The translations under genes were made by a program, and so were the position numbers. Source: CAZMGD01 sp964565705 (GTDB lineage: Bacteria > Actinomycetota > Acidimicrobiia > Acidimicrobiales > Ilumatobacteraceae). Taken from it: a DNA stretch of 64,000 nt. Shown here piece after piece: positions 8,080 through 16,829 of this stretch (the stretch's first letter is position 1; every line of letters begins with the position of its first letter). The stretch is taken from positions 20,328-84,327 of the forward strand of contig CAZMGD010000001.1 in the NCBI GenBank assembly GCA_964565705.1, in the 5' to 3' direction. The notes below the pieces were generated by a model. That model did not search any database and was not told where the DNA came from. It saw only the letters and a list, made by a program, of their open reading frames with translations.

Positions 8080-10373
8080 CGGCAGGCACTCCGCGCGTCC
8101 TCGACGCGACGACCGGACTCGCCGGCGCGTACTGCGCCAAGGTGTTCGCCGACGCGGGCGCACTCGTCGATCACCTCGAACGCGCCGGCGGCGACCCGCT
8201 GCAGCGCTCGCTGTCCGGATCGCTGTACGAGCACCTCCACCTCGGTGCCCGTCCGGTGACCGGCGACGTCGAGGCGCTCGCCGCCGAGTACGACCTGGTC
8301 ATCACCGGCGACCCCGACCTTGGTGCGCGGTTGCTGGCCGCGAGCCCCCGGCAGGTCGTCATCAGCATCACGCCGTTCGGCACCTCGGGACCGTGGCGCG
8401 ATCGTGCCGCCACCGAGTTCACGCTCCAGGGAGCGTGCGGCTCGATCCTCGACCGGGGCTCGATCGAGGACGGTCCGCTCGCCGCCGGCGGCCGGGTCGG
8501 CGAGTGGATCACCGGCACCTACGCCGCGGTCGGCGGGTTGGCCGCGCTCCGCCGAGCCCGGCGCCAGGGTGTCGGCGGGCATGTCGACACGTCGATGCTC
8601 GACGCGATGGCCGTCACGATGGTGACCTACCCGACGGTGTTCGCCGAGCTCGCCGGGTGGCCCGAGCTGGCCGGCCCGACCCGCCATCGCGAGACACCCT
8701 CGATCGAGCCGACCAAGGACGGCTGGATCGTCGTCACGACCAACAGCGCCACGCAGTTCACCGACTTCCTGGTGATGATCGAGCGGCCCGACCTGCTGGA
8801 GGACGACGCGCTGCGGCTCCACCCCAACCGCGTGCTCCGGCGCGACGAGTTCCTGGGCTACGTGCACGAGTGGACCCGGGCGCGCACCAGCGACCAGGTG
8901 TTGGAACAGGCCGGCCTGTTCCGCATCCCCGCCGGCCCGGTGTTGAACGGCGAGACCGTGCCGGCGTTCGAGCACTTCGTGGCCCGCGGCGTGTTCTCCC
9001 CCGAGCCGGCGGGCCGCTTCGCGCGACCCCGGTTGCCGTATCGCATCGGCCGCGACGAGCACGCGCCGAACCTCCTGCCGGCGGTCGCGGGTGACGCCGA
9101 CGGCAGCCGCCCGCTCGCGGCCGGCGTGCCACGCGCAGCGGGCACCTCACCCCTCCCGCTCGACGGTGTCCGAGTGCTCGACTGCACGGCGTGGTGGGCG
9201 GGCCCGGTCTCGCCGCACCTGATGGGCGCGCTCGGCGCCGACGTGATCAAGGTCGAAGCGACGAGCCGCCCGGACTTCATGCGCTACGCGTCCGTGCGCC
9301 CTCCGACCGAAGACCGCTGGTGGGAGTGGGGCCCGGTGTTCCACGGCGTCAACACCAACAAGCGTGGGCTGACCCTCGACCTCACCCTCGACCGTGGGCG
9401 CGAACTGTTCGAGGACCTGGTGCGGACCGCTGACGTGCTCGTCGAGAACTTCACGCCGCGGGTCATGGACCAGTTCGGCCTCACGTGGGAACGCCTGCGC
9501 GAGATCAACCCTCGGCTGATCATGGTCCGGATGCCGGCATTCGGGCTCGACGGGCCGTGGCGCGACCGGACGGGCTTCGCCCAGACGATGGAGAGCCTCA
9601 CCGGGCTGGCCTGGCTGACCGGGCTGCCCGACGGGCCACCGACGCTCGTGCGCGGCGCGTGCGACCCGGTGTCTGGTGCACATGCAACGATCGCGACGCT
9701 GCTTGCCCTGGAGGAGCGTGATGCAACCGGCGAGGGTCGCTTCATCGAGGTCACGATGGCGGAGGCCGCGCTCAACGTCGCCGCCGAGGCGGTCATCGAG
9801 TTCAGCGCGACCGGCCGGCTGCTGACTCGCGACGGCAATCGCGGCCTCGACCATGCGCCGCAAGGCGTCTACCGGGCGATGGGCGACGACGCGTGGCTGG
9901 CGCTCGCCGTCGCCGACGACGAGCAGTGGCGGGCGCTGTGCACTGTGATCGACTCCGCGACGTTGGCCGATGATCCCGACCTCGCCACCGTCGAGGGTCG
10001 GCGCGCCGCGCACGATCGCATCGACGCGGCGATCGGGGCGTGGGCGGCGGACATCGAACCTGGAGCCGCCGCCGAGCGGCTCCAGGTTGCCGGCATCCCG
10101 GCCGAAGCACTCGTGCGCGGACGGGACATCGCCAACAACCCACAGCTGCGCGACCGCGGGCTGTTCGAGGTGCAACAACATCCCGTCGCCGGTTCGATCG
10201 AGGTCCCGATGGTGCCGTTCCGCCTGTCAGGCGTGGACCATTGGTTACGGATCGCGGCGCCAACGCTGGGTCAGCACAACGCCGAGATCCTGCGCGAGAT
10301 CGGAATCGACGACGACGACCTGGCGCGACTGGAAGCGGACGGCATCGTCGGCACCCGGCCGCGCGGCAGCTGA
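8076..10373 (+). CDS. Double-domain CaiB/BaiF family III CoA-transferase
   Basis: 765 residues made of two CaiB/BaiF-type halves joined by a short linker near residue 360. Family III enzymes move CoA between carboxylic acids through an aspartyl-CoA intermediate. In the second half the expected Asp is present in RGACDPVSG (D530). In the first half the equivalent place reads VGEWITG, a Glu at 143, so only the C-terminal half may be catalytic (alignment by eye). The usual family length is about 400 residues, and fused doubles are an actinobacterial variant. It has a GTG start within the amidohydrolase stop, and the thiolase-like gene follows 15 bp later. A paralogue lies at 24934-27267. Confidence 0.9.
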   Translation: MTAGTPRVLDATTGLAGAYCAKVFADAGALVDHLERAGGDPLQRSLSGSLYEHLHLGARPVTGDVEALAAEYDLVITGDPDLGARLLAASPRQVVISITPFGTSGPWRDRAATEFTLQGACGSILDRGSIEDGPLAAGGRVGEWITGTYAAVGGLAALRRARRQGVGGHVDTSMLDAMAVTMVTYPTVFAELAGWPELAGPTRHRETPSIEPTKDGWIVVTTNSATQFTDFLVMIERPDLLEDDALRLHPNRVLRRDEFLGYVHEWTRARTSDQVLEQAGLFRIPAGPVLNGETVPAFEHFVARGVFSPEPAGRFARPRLPYRIGRDEHAPNLLPAVAGDADGSRPLAAGVPRAAGTSPLPLDGVRVLDCTAWWAGPVSPHLMGALGADVIKVEATSRPDFMRYASVRPPTEDRWWEWGPVFHGVNTNKRGLTLDLTLDRGRELFEDLVRTADVLVENFTPRVMDQFGLTWERLREINPRLIMVRMPAFGLDGPWRDRTGFAQTMESLTGLAWLTGLPDGPPTLVRGACDPVSGAHATIATLLALEERDATGEGRFIEVTMAEAALNVAAEAVIEFSATGRLLTRDGNRGLDHAPQGVYRAMGDDAWLALAVADDEQWRALCTVIDSATLADDPDLATVEGRRAAHDRIDAAIGAWAADIEPGAAAERLQVAGIPAEALVRGRDIANNPQLRDRGLFEVQQHPVAGSIEVPMVPFRLSGVDHWLRIAAPTLGQHNAEILREIGIDDDDLARLEADGIVGTRPRGS

Positions 10374-10388
10374 GGATCGAGGAGAGGC

Positions 10389-11558
10389 ATGCCACATCCG
10401 TATCGCGACGTCGCGATCACCGCCGTGTTCAACACGCGCCAGGCCAGGGTGCTGGAGGGCTACGACTCGCTCGGCATCGCCACCGAGGCGGCGATCGGCG
10501 TGCTCGCCGAGGCCGGGGTCGAGGCCCGGGCGATCGACGGCGTGTTCGGTCAGTTCGCCGGCGAGCTGACGTACCTCCTCGGCATCGGGCCCTGCCACAC
10601 GAGCTTCGCCGGGTCGGGTGGCATCCCGGCGCTGCTCGACGCCGTCCACGCGATCGCCGCCGGCCACTGCACGACCGTGCTGATGGTCGGCGGAGGCGCG
10701 GGCATCTACACGGAGACGGCGTCGGTCGCCCCGTGGACGCAGCCGGCGAACGAGTTCGTCGTGCCGTTCGGGATGTACACGGCGCTGGAGTTCGCGCTGA
10801 TCGCCCGGCGCCACATGCACACCTACGGCACGACGCCCGAACAGCTCGCCGAGGTCGCGGCCACGATCCGCAACAACGGGCACGTGAACCCCGAGGCCGT
10901 CTACTCCGGACGGGGCCCGTTCACGCCACAGGACATCCTCGACTCGCGGATGGTCGCCGACCCGTATCACCTGCTCGACTGCGCGATCACGGCCGAGGGT
11001 GGCGCGGCGTTGCTGCTCACCACCGCAGAGCAGGCCGCCGACCTGCGGCGCCCGCCCGTCTACGTGCTCGGCGGTGGGGTCGACCACATGGGCCCGTCGT
11101 ACCAGCACCCCCCGAGCTTCGACCTGAGCGGCTACCGCGACGGCACGCCCGCGAACGGCTGGGTCGGCAGGCGGGCGGCGCAGCGGTCGTTCTCGATGGC
11201 GGGGCTCTCCCCCGCCGACGTCGATGTCGCCGAGCTCTACGACCCATTCTCGTTCGAGATCATCCGCCAGCTCGAGGCGTTCGGCTTCTGCGCGGAAGGC
11301 GAGGGCGGCGAGTTCGTCGGCGGTGGCCGGATCGGTCCCGGCGGCGACCTGCCGATCACGACCGACGGGGGCCTGCTCTCGTTCAGCCACGGAGGCGGCA
11401 CCGTGCAACTCCTGCAACGGGTGATCCGCGCCGTCCAGCAGCTGCAGCGCACCTGCGCCACCAACCAGGTGCCCGGCGCCGAGGTCGCGCTCGCCTCCGG
11501 CGGCGGCGCGGGCGCGCTGTTCAACGACGTCGTCCTCCTCGGGAGCACCCGCCCATGA
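10389..11558 (+). CDS. Thiolase-fold protein (lipid-transfer / acetyl-CoA acetyltransferase-like)
   Basis: A 389-residue thiolase-superfamily protein of the SCP2-thiolase/nonspecific lipid-transfer type: GIGPCHTSFAG near the first active-site region, RRHMHTYGTTPEQLAEVA, VAELYDPFSFEI and the C-terminal SHGGG turn. These proteins commonly pair with a DUF35 OB-fold partner and act in thiolytic or retro-aldol cleavage of side-chain CoA esters, for example in steroid and aromatic catabolism. A strong GAGGAG ribosome-binding site precedes the ATG. The stop overlaps the start of the DUF35 gene (ATGA), exactly the expected pairing. Whether it is a thiolase or an aldolase cannot be decided from sequence. 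Confidence 0.88.
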   Translation: MPHPYRDVAITAVFNTRQARVLEGYDSLGIATEAAIGVLAEAGVEARAIDGVFGQFAGELTYLLGIGPCHTSFAGSGGIPALLDAVHAIAAGHCTTVLMVGGGAGIYTETASVAPWTQPANEFVVPFGMYTALEFALIARRHMHTYGTTPEQLAEVAATIRNNGHVNPEAVYSGRGPFTPQDILDSRMVADPYHLLDCAITAEGGAALLLTTAEQAADLRRPPVYVLGGGVDHMGPSYQHPPSFDLSGYRDGTPANGWVGRRAAQRSFSMAGLSPADVDVAELYDPFSFEIIRQLEAFGFCAEGEGGEFVGGGRIGPGGDLPITTDGGLLSFSHGGGTVQLLQRVIRAVQQLQRTCATNQVPGAEVALASGGGAGALFNDVVLLGSTRP

Positions 11559-11974
11559 CCTGGCTCGCACCACAACCCGGGCCGGTGCCGTTCACCCCGC
11601 CGAGCCCGGTCAGCGCACCGTTCTGGGAAGGGCTCACCGGGGGTGAGCTGCGCTACCAGCGCTGCACCGCCTGCAGCACCGCGATCTTCAACCCGGCGCA
11701 GATGTGCCGCGCCTGCACGTCGACCGACCTCCGCTGGCAGGTCAGCGCGGGGCTGGGCACCGTCTACAGCTGGACGATCTGCCACCGCCCGATGAGCCCC
11801 GACCTCGTCACGCCGTACGCACCGGTCATCGTCGACCTCGACGAGGGGTACCAGATGCTCAGCAACCTGGTGGAGTGCGACACCGACGACGTGCGCGTCG
11901 GCCTGCGCGTGCAGGTGCTGTTCCACGCGGTCAACGACCGCGTGATCCCCTACTTCCGTCCGATGGCGGGCTGA
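11555..11974 (+). CDS. DUF35 OB-fold / zinc-ribbon acyl-CoA-associated protein
   Basis: A 139-residue protein with an N-terminal rubredoxin-like zinc ribbon (C37xxC40 and C51xxC54) followed by an OB-fold (GLGTVYSWTICHRP, PYAPVIVDLDEGYQMLSNLV). DUF35 proteins form complexes with thiolase-fold partners, where the OB-fold contacts the acyl-CoA. The ATG overlaps the thiolase-like stop by four bases, so stoichiometric co-translation is expected. Its last 44 bases overlap the 3' end of the convergent DUF4395 gene on the other strand. Confidence 0.92.
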   Translation: MTWLAPQPGPVPFTPPSPVSAPFWEGLTGGELRYQRCTACSTAIFNPAQMCRACTSTDLRWQVSAGLGTVYSWTICHRPMSPDLVTPYAPVIVDLDEGYQMLSNLVECDTDDVRVGLRVQVLFHAVNDRVIPYFRPMAG

Positions 11975-12512
11975 TGTCGCAGGCGCCGCCCGCGCAGATC
12001 TCGTACGCCTCGTCCTGGGCGATCCATCCGCGCCGGGCGAGGAACCCGTAGATCTCGCATCCGAGACACAGGCCGAGCACCGATTCCAGCCACATCAGAG
12101 CCAGGCAGATGAGGCAGATCGTGCGCGGCAGCCCACCGTGGATCCCGACGTTGGTGATGACCATCATCGCCCCGGACATCACGAGCCCGAGCGTCCAGGC
12201 GAAACGCTTGGGTTTGGCTGACACCCAGAGCGGGGCGTTCCGGCTCGTGATCCATCCCGACACGATGCCGACCGGTGAGCGGTGGAGACCGACGGTCACC
12301 CGGAGCAGGAAGTCGACGAAGAAGAACGTCGTCACGACCCGGATCGGCACGAACTCCTTCTCGAAGTTCGCGTAGACGAAGGCGATCGCACCGAGGGCCA
12401 TCGTCAGCCCCGCTGCGGCGCGGACCTGCGTCTCGTTGAACACCCCGGCGCGCAACTCGCGCCCGTCCACCACGAGCCCATCCGGTGACTGGCCGTAGTG
12501 CATCACCTTCAT
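11931..12512 (-). CDS. DUF4395 integral membrane protein
   Basis: A 193-residue membrane protein with about four hydrophobic segments (roughly 34-48, 58-76, 104-120 and 130-150) and two CxxC pairs (C133-C136 and C149-C152). This is the DUF4395 pattern, a family often linked to thioredoxin or rhodanese genes and presumed to have a redox role at the membrane. Its ATG overlaps the stop of the PIG-L/cNMP gene (ATGA), so it is the second gene of that operon. The 3' end runs 44 bp antisense into the DUF35 gene. No reaction is established for the family. Confidence 0.85.
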   Translation of the reverse strand: MKVMHYGQSPDGLVVDGRELRAGVFNETQVRAAAGLTMALGAIAFVYANFEKEFVPIRVVTTFFFVDFLLRVTVGLHRSPVGIVSGWITSRNAPLWVSAKPKRFAWTLGLVMSGAMMVITNVGIHGGLPRTICLICLALMWLESVLGLCLGCEIYGFLARRGWIAQDEAYEICAGGACDISPPSDGSRGSRGR

Positions 12513-13696
12513 GGATCGCTCCTCGTCGTTGTTCGCTGACGGTCCGGGATCACTGTCGCTCCGTCGAGGGCGACCACGGCGAAGTGCTCGACGCCGAGCA
12601 ACCGTTCCAGCACGGCACTCGGCAAGAGGTCGCGATGCATGGCGTACTGCGAACGGTGGGCCACCAACGCCGCGACCTTGCGGTCGAGCACGGCGGTGAC
12701 GTCGAGCGAGAGGTGTGACGGATCCTCGATGATCGTGCCGTGGTCCGGGGACGGCGCGACGCGGGCGCTTCGTGGTGCGGATGGACCTCGAGCCGCCGTC
12801 CTGCTCGACGCGCGGGGAGCGAAGACCAGGCAGGTGACGTCGCTGCGGGCGACGACATGCGCGTTGCGCGGCCGCCCGCTGGCCAGCCCGTCCTCGCCGA
12901 CGAACGATCCAGCGCCGACCGTGTCCTGCAGGCGCATCGTGCCGTCGGGCCCTTCGATGAGGATGTCGACCTCTCCGGCCAGGATACAGAACAGCTCATT
13001 GGCCGGCTCGCCCTGCTCGATCACGTACGAGCGCACCGGGAACCACTCGACGGAGAGGTGGTCGGCGGCGAACCCCAGCATCGACGAACCGTCAGCGAAC
13101 AGCTTGAGCGAGTGCCCGAAGTCCGCCGAACCGGTGAACCGCCCGGTGCTCGCCAACCAGTCGACGAGCACGTCGACCAACATCTGCTCGCGCATCGGGA
13201 ACCGAGCATGCAGAAGGCGCGGCGGATGCGCCATCCCCCGGACCGCGTCCAACACGGCTGCGCACGACGCCACGTGGTCGGGATGGCCGGTTGCACCATC
13301 GGGACCGAAGGTCACGACGACATCGGGTCGGACCTCGTCGATGGCCGCTCGAGCGACCGTGGTCAGCTGGGTCAGCGGGAGTGTCGCGAGCCGGCCGTCG
13401 CCGAGGTCGAGGCACGTGACCTCGTCGACACCGAGGGCTGCAGCCGACTGACCGAGCTCCTTCAGGCGTACCGGACCGAGCGTTCGCCGCGTCGCGACCT
13501 CCGCGTCACGGATCTGACCGCCCTCGCCTTGCGTCAGCGAGACCAGCGCCGTCACCGCGCCGGCATCCGCGCACCGTGCGAACGTGCCACCCACACAGAA
13601 CACCTCGTCGTCCGGATGGGCGAAGATGCCGAGCACGCGCGGCGCGCGGTCGCCGCGGATCGTGCGCCCCCACACCCGCTCCAGATCTGGGTCCAC
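12509..13696 (-). CDS. PIG-L deacetylase with an inserted cyclic-nucleotide-binding domain
   Basis: A 395-residue protein. Residues 20-200 are a LmbE/PIG-L zinc deacetylase core with the metal motif HPDDE (27-31) and the second ligand motif HPDH (138-141). Residues about 205-295 form a cyclic-nucleotide-binding beta roll (NELFCILAGEVDILIEG, then GSFVGEDGLASGRPRNAHV with the phosphate-cassette Glu and Arg kept). Residues about 330-375 return to the PIG-L C-terminal helix (DRKVAALVAHRSQ, then LERLLGVEHF). The sensory domain is therefore inserted within the deacetylase, suggesting allosteric control by cAMP or cGMP. Substrates of the family are N-acetyl sugars such as mycothiol precursors. The GTG start was chosen for its GGGAGG site five bases upstream. 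It is the first gene of an operon with DUF4395. Confidence 0.85.
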   Translation of the reverse strand: MDPDLERVWGRTIRGDRAPRVLGIFAHPDDEVFCVGGTFARCADAGAVTALVSLTQGEGGQIRDAEVATRRTLGPVRLKELGQSAAALGVDEVTCLDLGDGRLATLPLTQLTTVARAAIDEVRPDVVVTFGPDGATGHPDHVASCAAVLDAVRGMAHPPRLLHARFPMREQMLVDVLVDWLASTGRFTGSADFGHSLKLFADGSSMLGFAADHLSVEWFPVRSYVIEQGEPANELFCILAGEVDILIEGPDGTMRLQDTVGAGSFVGEDGLASGRPRNAHVVARSDVTCLVFAPRASSRTAARGPSAPRSARVAPSPDHGTIIEDPSHLSLDVTAVLDRKVAALVAHRSQYAMHRDLLPSAVLERLLGVEHFAVVALDGATVIPDRQRTTTRSDP

Positions 13697-13822
13697 GTCC
13701 ACCTCCCGGCGGTTGGTCCGACGCCCGTGGACTGCCACCCGAGCCAGCCACGTTCGCGACGAAGCGTAGCGCTCCGGGCCCTCCGGTTCGGAGTGGCTGC
13801 ACCGGGCTGCTTCACTTGCGCG

Positions 13823-15310
13823 ATGGTGTTCGTGCCGGCAGGAGTGACCGCTGCGGAGGCAGCGTTCGCCGCGCGGCACCCCGAGTTCGATCCGGACGGA
13901 TCGTTCGCCGCGCTCCGCCGCGACGAGTACGGGCGCCTCGACGCCGAAGACCAGGTGTACCTCGACTACACCGGCGGCGGACTCCACGGCGTCAGCCAGC
14001 TCGATGCGCACTTCGAACTGCTGCGCACCCGTGTGCTCGGCAACCCGCACTCGAACAACCCGACCTCGCTGGCGACCACGGCGCTGGTCGAAGCGGCGCG
14101 TCAGGCCGTCCACGAGTACTTCCGCGCCCCCGCGGAGGAGTACGTGTGCATCTTCACGGCCAACGCCAGCGCCGCCCTGAAGCTCGTCGGTGAGGCGTAC
14201 CGGTTCGAGCCGGGCAGCACGTTCGCCCTCACGTTCGACAACCACAACTCGGTGAACGGCATCCGCGAGTTCGCCCGCCGCAAGGGCGCGCGAGTTGCCT
14301 ACGTGCCGGTCGTCGCTCCCGAGCTGCGCCTCGACCGGCCGGCGATGTCCGCCGCGCTGGACGGTGCCGACCCGGCTCGCCACAACCTGCTCGCCTTTCC
14401 CGCCCAGTCCAACTTCTCGGGCGTGCAGCACCCGCTGGACCTCGTCGAAGAGGCCCACGCCCGCGGCTGGGACGTGCTCGTCGACGCCGCCGCGTTCGTG
14501 CCGACCAACCGCCTCGACGTCGGGCGGGTGCGGCCGGACTTCGTGACCCTCTCGTTCTACAAGATGATGGGGTTCCCGACGGGTGTGGGTTGCCTGCTCG
14601 CCCGCAGGGACCGGATCGGGGCGCTCGTGCGGCCGTGGTTCGCCGGTGGCACGATCACGATCGCCTCCGTCCAGGGCGACGGTCACTTCCTGCACGACGA
14701 CGAAGCCGCGTTCGAGGACGGCACCGTGGACTACCTGAACCTGCCGGCGGTCACGATCGGGTTGCGGCACCTCGAGCGCATCGGGCGCGACGCCACCCAC
14801 GATCGGGTGATGGCCTTGACGGACTGGCTGCTCGGCTCGTTGACCGGGCTGTGCCACGCCAACGGCCGGCCCGTGGTGACGATCCACGGGCCCACCGACC
14901 TCACCGGCCGAGGCGGCACGGTCACGTTCGGGATGTCCGACGTCGACGGCCGCCCGATCGACGACCGGCGGGTCGAAGAGCTGGCCAACCGGGTCGGCAT
15001 CTCACTGCGCACCGGCTGCTTCTGCAACCCCGGCGCGGGCGAGGTGGCCCACCACCTCGGCGCCGAGCAGATGACCCGGTGGTTCGACCGCGGCGAGGCG
15101 GTGTCGTTCCTCGAGCTGCGCGAGCGCCTGTTCGCCGACTACGAGCTCCTCGTCGCGGCGATCCGCGTGTCGGTCGGCGTGGCGACGAACTTCGCCGACG
15201 TGTTCCGGCTGATGTGCTTCCTCCAGGGCTTCGTCGATCGCACGGTCGACGACATCGGCAGCGTCGAGTTCGTCTCCGACAACTGCCGCATCATCCGCGA
15301 CTCCGCCTGA
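13823..15310 (+). CDS. Class V PLP aminotransferase, molybdenum-cofactor-sulfurase N-domain-like
   Basis: A 495-residue fold-type I PLP enzyme. VYLDYTGGG and NPHSNNPTS open the fold, Lys247 in SFYKMMGFPTG is the likely Schiff-base lysine, and a late RTGCFCNPGAG motif supplies candidate persulfide cysteines. This motif and the overall layout match the NifS-like domain of eukaryotic Mo-cofactor sulfurases rather than IscS or SufS. No MOSC domain is attached or adjacent, and the residues after about 440 are helical. A cysteine desulfurase or related C-S lyase activity is expected, and the acceptor is unknown. It is divergent from the PIG-L gene over 126 bp. A hairpin follows five bases after the stop. 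Confidence 0.82.
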   Translation: MVFVPAGVTAAEAAFAARHPEFDPDGSFAALRRDEYGRLDAEDQVYLDYTGGGLHGVSQLDAHFELLRTRVLGNPHSNNPTSLATTALVEAARQAVHEYFRAPAEEYVCIFTANASAALKLVGEAYRFEPGSTFALTFDNHNSVNGIREFARRKGARVAYVPVVAPELRLDRPAMSAALDGADPARHNLLAFPAQSNFSGVQHPLDLVEEAHARGWDVLVDAAAFVPTNRLDVGRVRPDFVTLSFYKMMGFPTGVGCLLARRDRIGALVRPWFAGGTITIASVQGDGHFLHDDEAAFEDGTVDYLNLPAVTIGLRHLERIGRDATHDRVMALTDWLLGSLTGLCHANGRPVVTIHGPTDLTGRGGTVTFGMSDVDGRPIDDRRVEELANRVGISLRTGCFCNPGAGEVAHHLGAEQMTRWFDRGEAVSFLELRERLFADYELLVAAIRVSVGVATNFADVFRLMCFLQGFVDRTVDDIGSVEFVSDNCRIIRDSA

Positions 15311-15315
15311 CGCAA

Positions 15316-15367
15316 GGTTCTCGGTCGGATTCTGGTCGCCCTGGCGACCAGAATCCGACCGAGAACC
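15316..15367. terminator. Intergenic hairpin, YCTG-loop family (copy 1), left flank of the CHAT/STAND cassette
   Basis: Perfect 25-nt arms (15316-15340 and 15343-15367) give a long stem whose practical loop is CCTG. It sits just after the aminotransferase stop and 85 bp before the metallopeptidase start. Nearly the same element recurs at 24874-24923 on the far side of the four-gene cassette, with a compensated base-pair change. A terminator for the upstream gene is likely. It may also be a dispersed palindrome. Confidence 0.75.
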
Positions 15368-15452
15368 GGGGGGAGGAGGCAGCTGAACGACGGCAGCAGA
15401 CTCTTTCGGTAGGGTTCGCGCCGATCTCGCGATCGGGCGACGAGGGAGGGTG

Positions 15453-16829
15453 ATGCCGACGGATCCGGGCGTAGCGAGCGCGCGAGTGTCGCGTCGGCTC
15501 GACGAAGCTCGCGCGGATGTCGCCGCGGTGCGCACCGAACTGGACGACTGGCGCGCGGCGTGGGAGGCCTCGGTCGGCATCCGCTCGCACACCGCGCACC
15601 TCGGGCTGCTCGCCGCCGTGTTCGACGATCTGATCGGGACGGTGTCGAGCCAGATCGAGGCGATCGCCGCCGGGCCGCTGGAGGACGGCGCGGTGTACGC
15701 CGCGCTGCGAGATCTGGACGTTCCGCTGCTGTACGTCCGTCGGTTGTGGAACTGGTATTCGGAGAAGCTGGACGGCCGCCTCGCTCCGAACGGCACCGAG
15801 ACGCTCGAGCAGCAGGTGCTGCTCGCCGCCGACGAGGTCGTCTGGAGCGTCTGGAGCGCCGTGCTCCAACCCATCACCCACCCGCTCCCGGCTGCGCCGC
15901 TGCCGTACCTCGCGCCCCTCGAGACGCCCACCGCGACGCCACCCGAGCAGTTCCCGCCGGACATGCGCCCGTCCAAGGACCCGCGCATCGAGGCGATCGT
16001 GAACGTGCTGCCGATCCCGGTCATCGGCGTGCCACCCGCCGCGGTGACCAGACCGTGGGACCTCGTGATCCTCGCTCACGAGACCGGTCACCAGATCATG
16101 TTCGCGCTCGACGCGCAGGGTCGGCTCCAGCAGCACGTGGCTGCGGCGTTCGGCGATGACGGGCGAGCAGCATTGTGGAAGCCGTGGGTGAAGGAGTGCT
16201 TCGCCGATGCGGTGTCGGTGCTCGCGGTGGGACCGTCGACGACGTGGTCCGTCGCCGAGCTCGAAGAACGGCCGGCCACCGGCGATCTCGACCATCGACG
16301 CGACTACCCCCCGCCGATCGTCCGGCTCGCGCTGATCGACGAGGTGTCGCGCCTCGTCGGCACGGGCCGGCCGAAGTGGCTCACCGACAACGCGAGCGGC
16401 CTGCTCGCCCGGGCGTTCGGGGGTGAGACACCCGACGAATGGATGGCCGACGTCGAGCGGGTCGCGGATGCGCTCCTGTCCTGCGACCTCGGGGCAGGCG
16501 TCACGCTGCGCACCATCGCCACGTCGTCGACCCCGGGTCTCGTCAGCGGAGGGACGGCCGACGGGTGGTCGCTGGACCTGCTCGGCGCGCAACCGCCGAG
16601 CCCGGACACCCGCAGCGACGCGGCTCGCCTGTGCGTCGCCGGCGCGGCGACGGCTGCCGCCCGGACAGGATCGGCCGCCGATCGTGGACGGCTCGCCACC
16701 AACCTTCGAGCCGTGCTGCCCGAATGCCGTGCACCGGCCACGCGTGCGGTCGCCGCGACGTCCACCGTCGACGTCGTCGCCGAGGTTCGCCTGGCGTTCG
16801 AGCGCGAGCTGGCCAGGGTGGTCGCATGA
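15453..16829 (+). CDS. Putative zinc metallopeptidase (HExxH + Glu), cassette gene 1
   Basis: The 458-residue protein matches no family I can name. It contains HETGHQ (H209, E210, H213), a textbook HExxH zinc-binding and catalytic motif, followed 35 residues later by KECFADAVSVL, whose E248 is well placed as the third ligand of a gluzincin-type peptidase. The N-terminal 130 residues are helical (coiled-coil-like SRRLDEARADVAAVRTELD), and there is no signal peptide or membrane segment, so it is probably cytoplasmic. The ATG at 15453 follows GGGAGG by three bases, and a GTG one codon earlier is possible. The stop overlaps the CHAT start (ATGA). Within this operon it is probably a second protease, either effector or maturase. 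Confidence 0.75.
   Translation: MPTDPGVASARVSRRLDEARADVAAVRTELDDWRAAWEASVGIRSHTAHLGLLAAVFDDLIGTVSSQIEAIAAGPLEDGAVYAALRDLDVPLLYVRRLWNWYSEKLDGRLAPNGTETLEQQVLLAADEVVWSVWSAVLQPITHPLPAAPLPYLAPLETPTATPPEQFPPDMRPSKDPRIEAIVNVLPIPVIGVPPAAVTRPWDLVILAHETGHQIMFALDAQGRLQQHVAAAFGDDGRAALWKPWVKECFADAVSVLAVGPSTTWSVAELEERPATGDLDHRRDYPPPIVRLALIDEVSRLVGTGRPKWLTDNASGLLARAFGGETPDEWMADVERVADALLSCDLGAGVTLRTIATSSTPGLVSGGTADGWSLDLLGAQPPSPDTRSDAARLCVAGAATAAARTGSAADRGRLATNLRAVLPECRAPATRAVAATSTVDVVAEVRLAFERELARVVA

Noticed and set aside
13697..14887. Long upstream extension of the PIG-L frame into the aminotransferase region
   Set aside because: The extension is antisense to the clearly recognisable aminotransferase, and the PIG-L protein has a well-placed ribosome-binding site at 13696.
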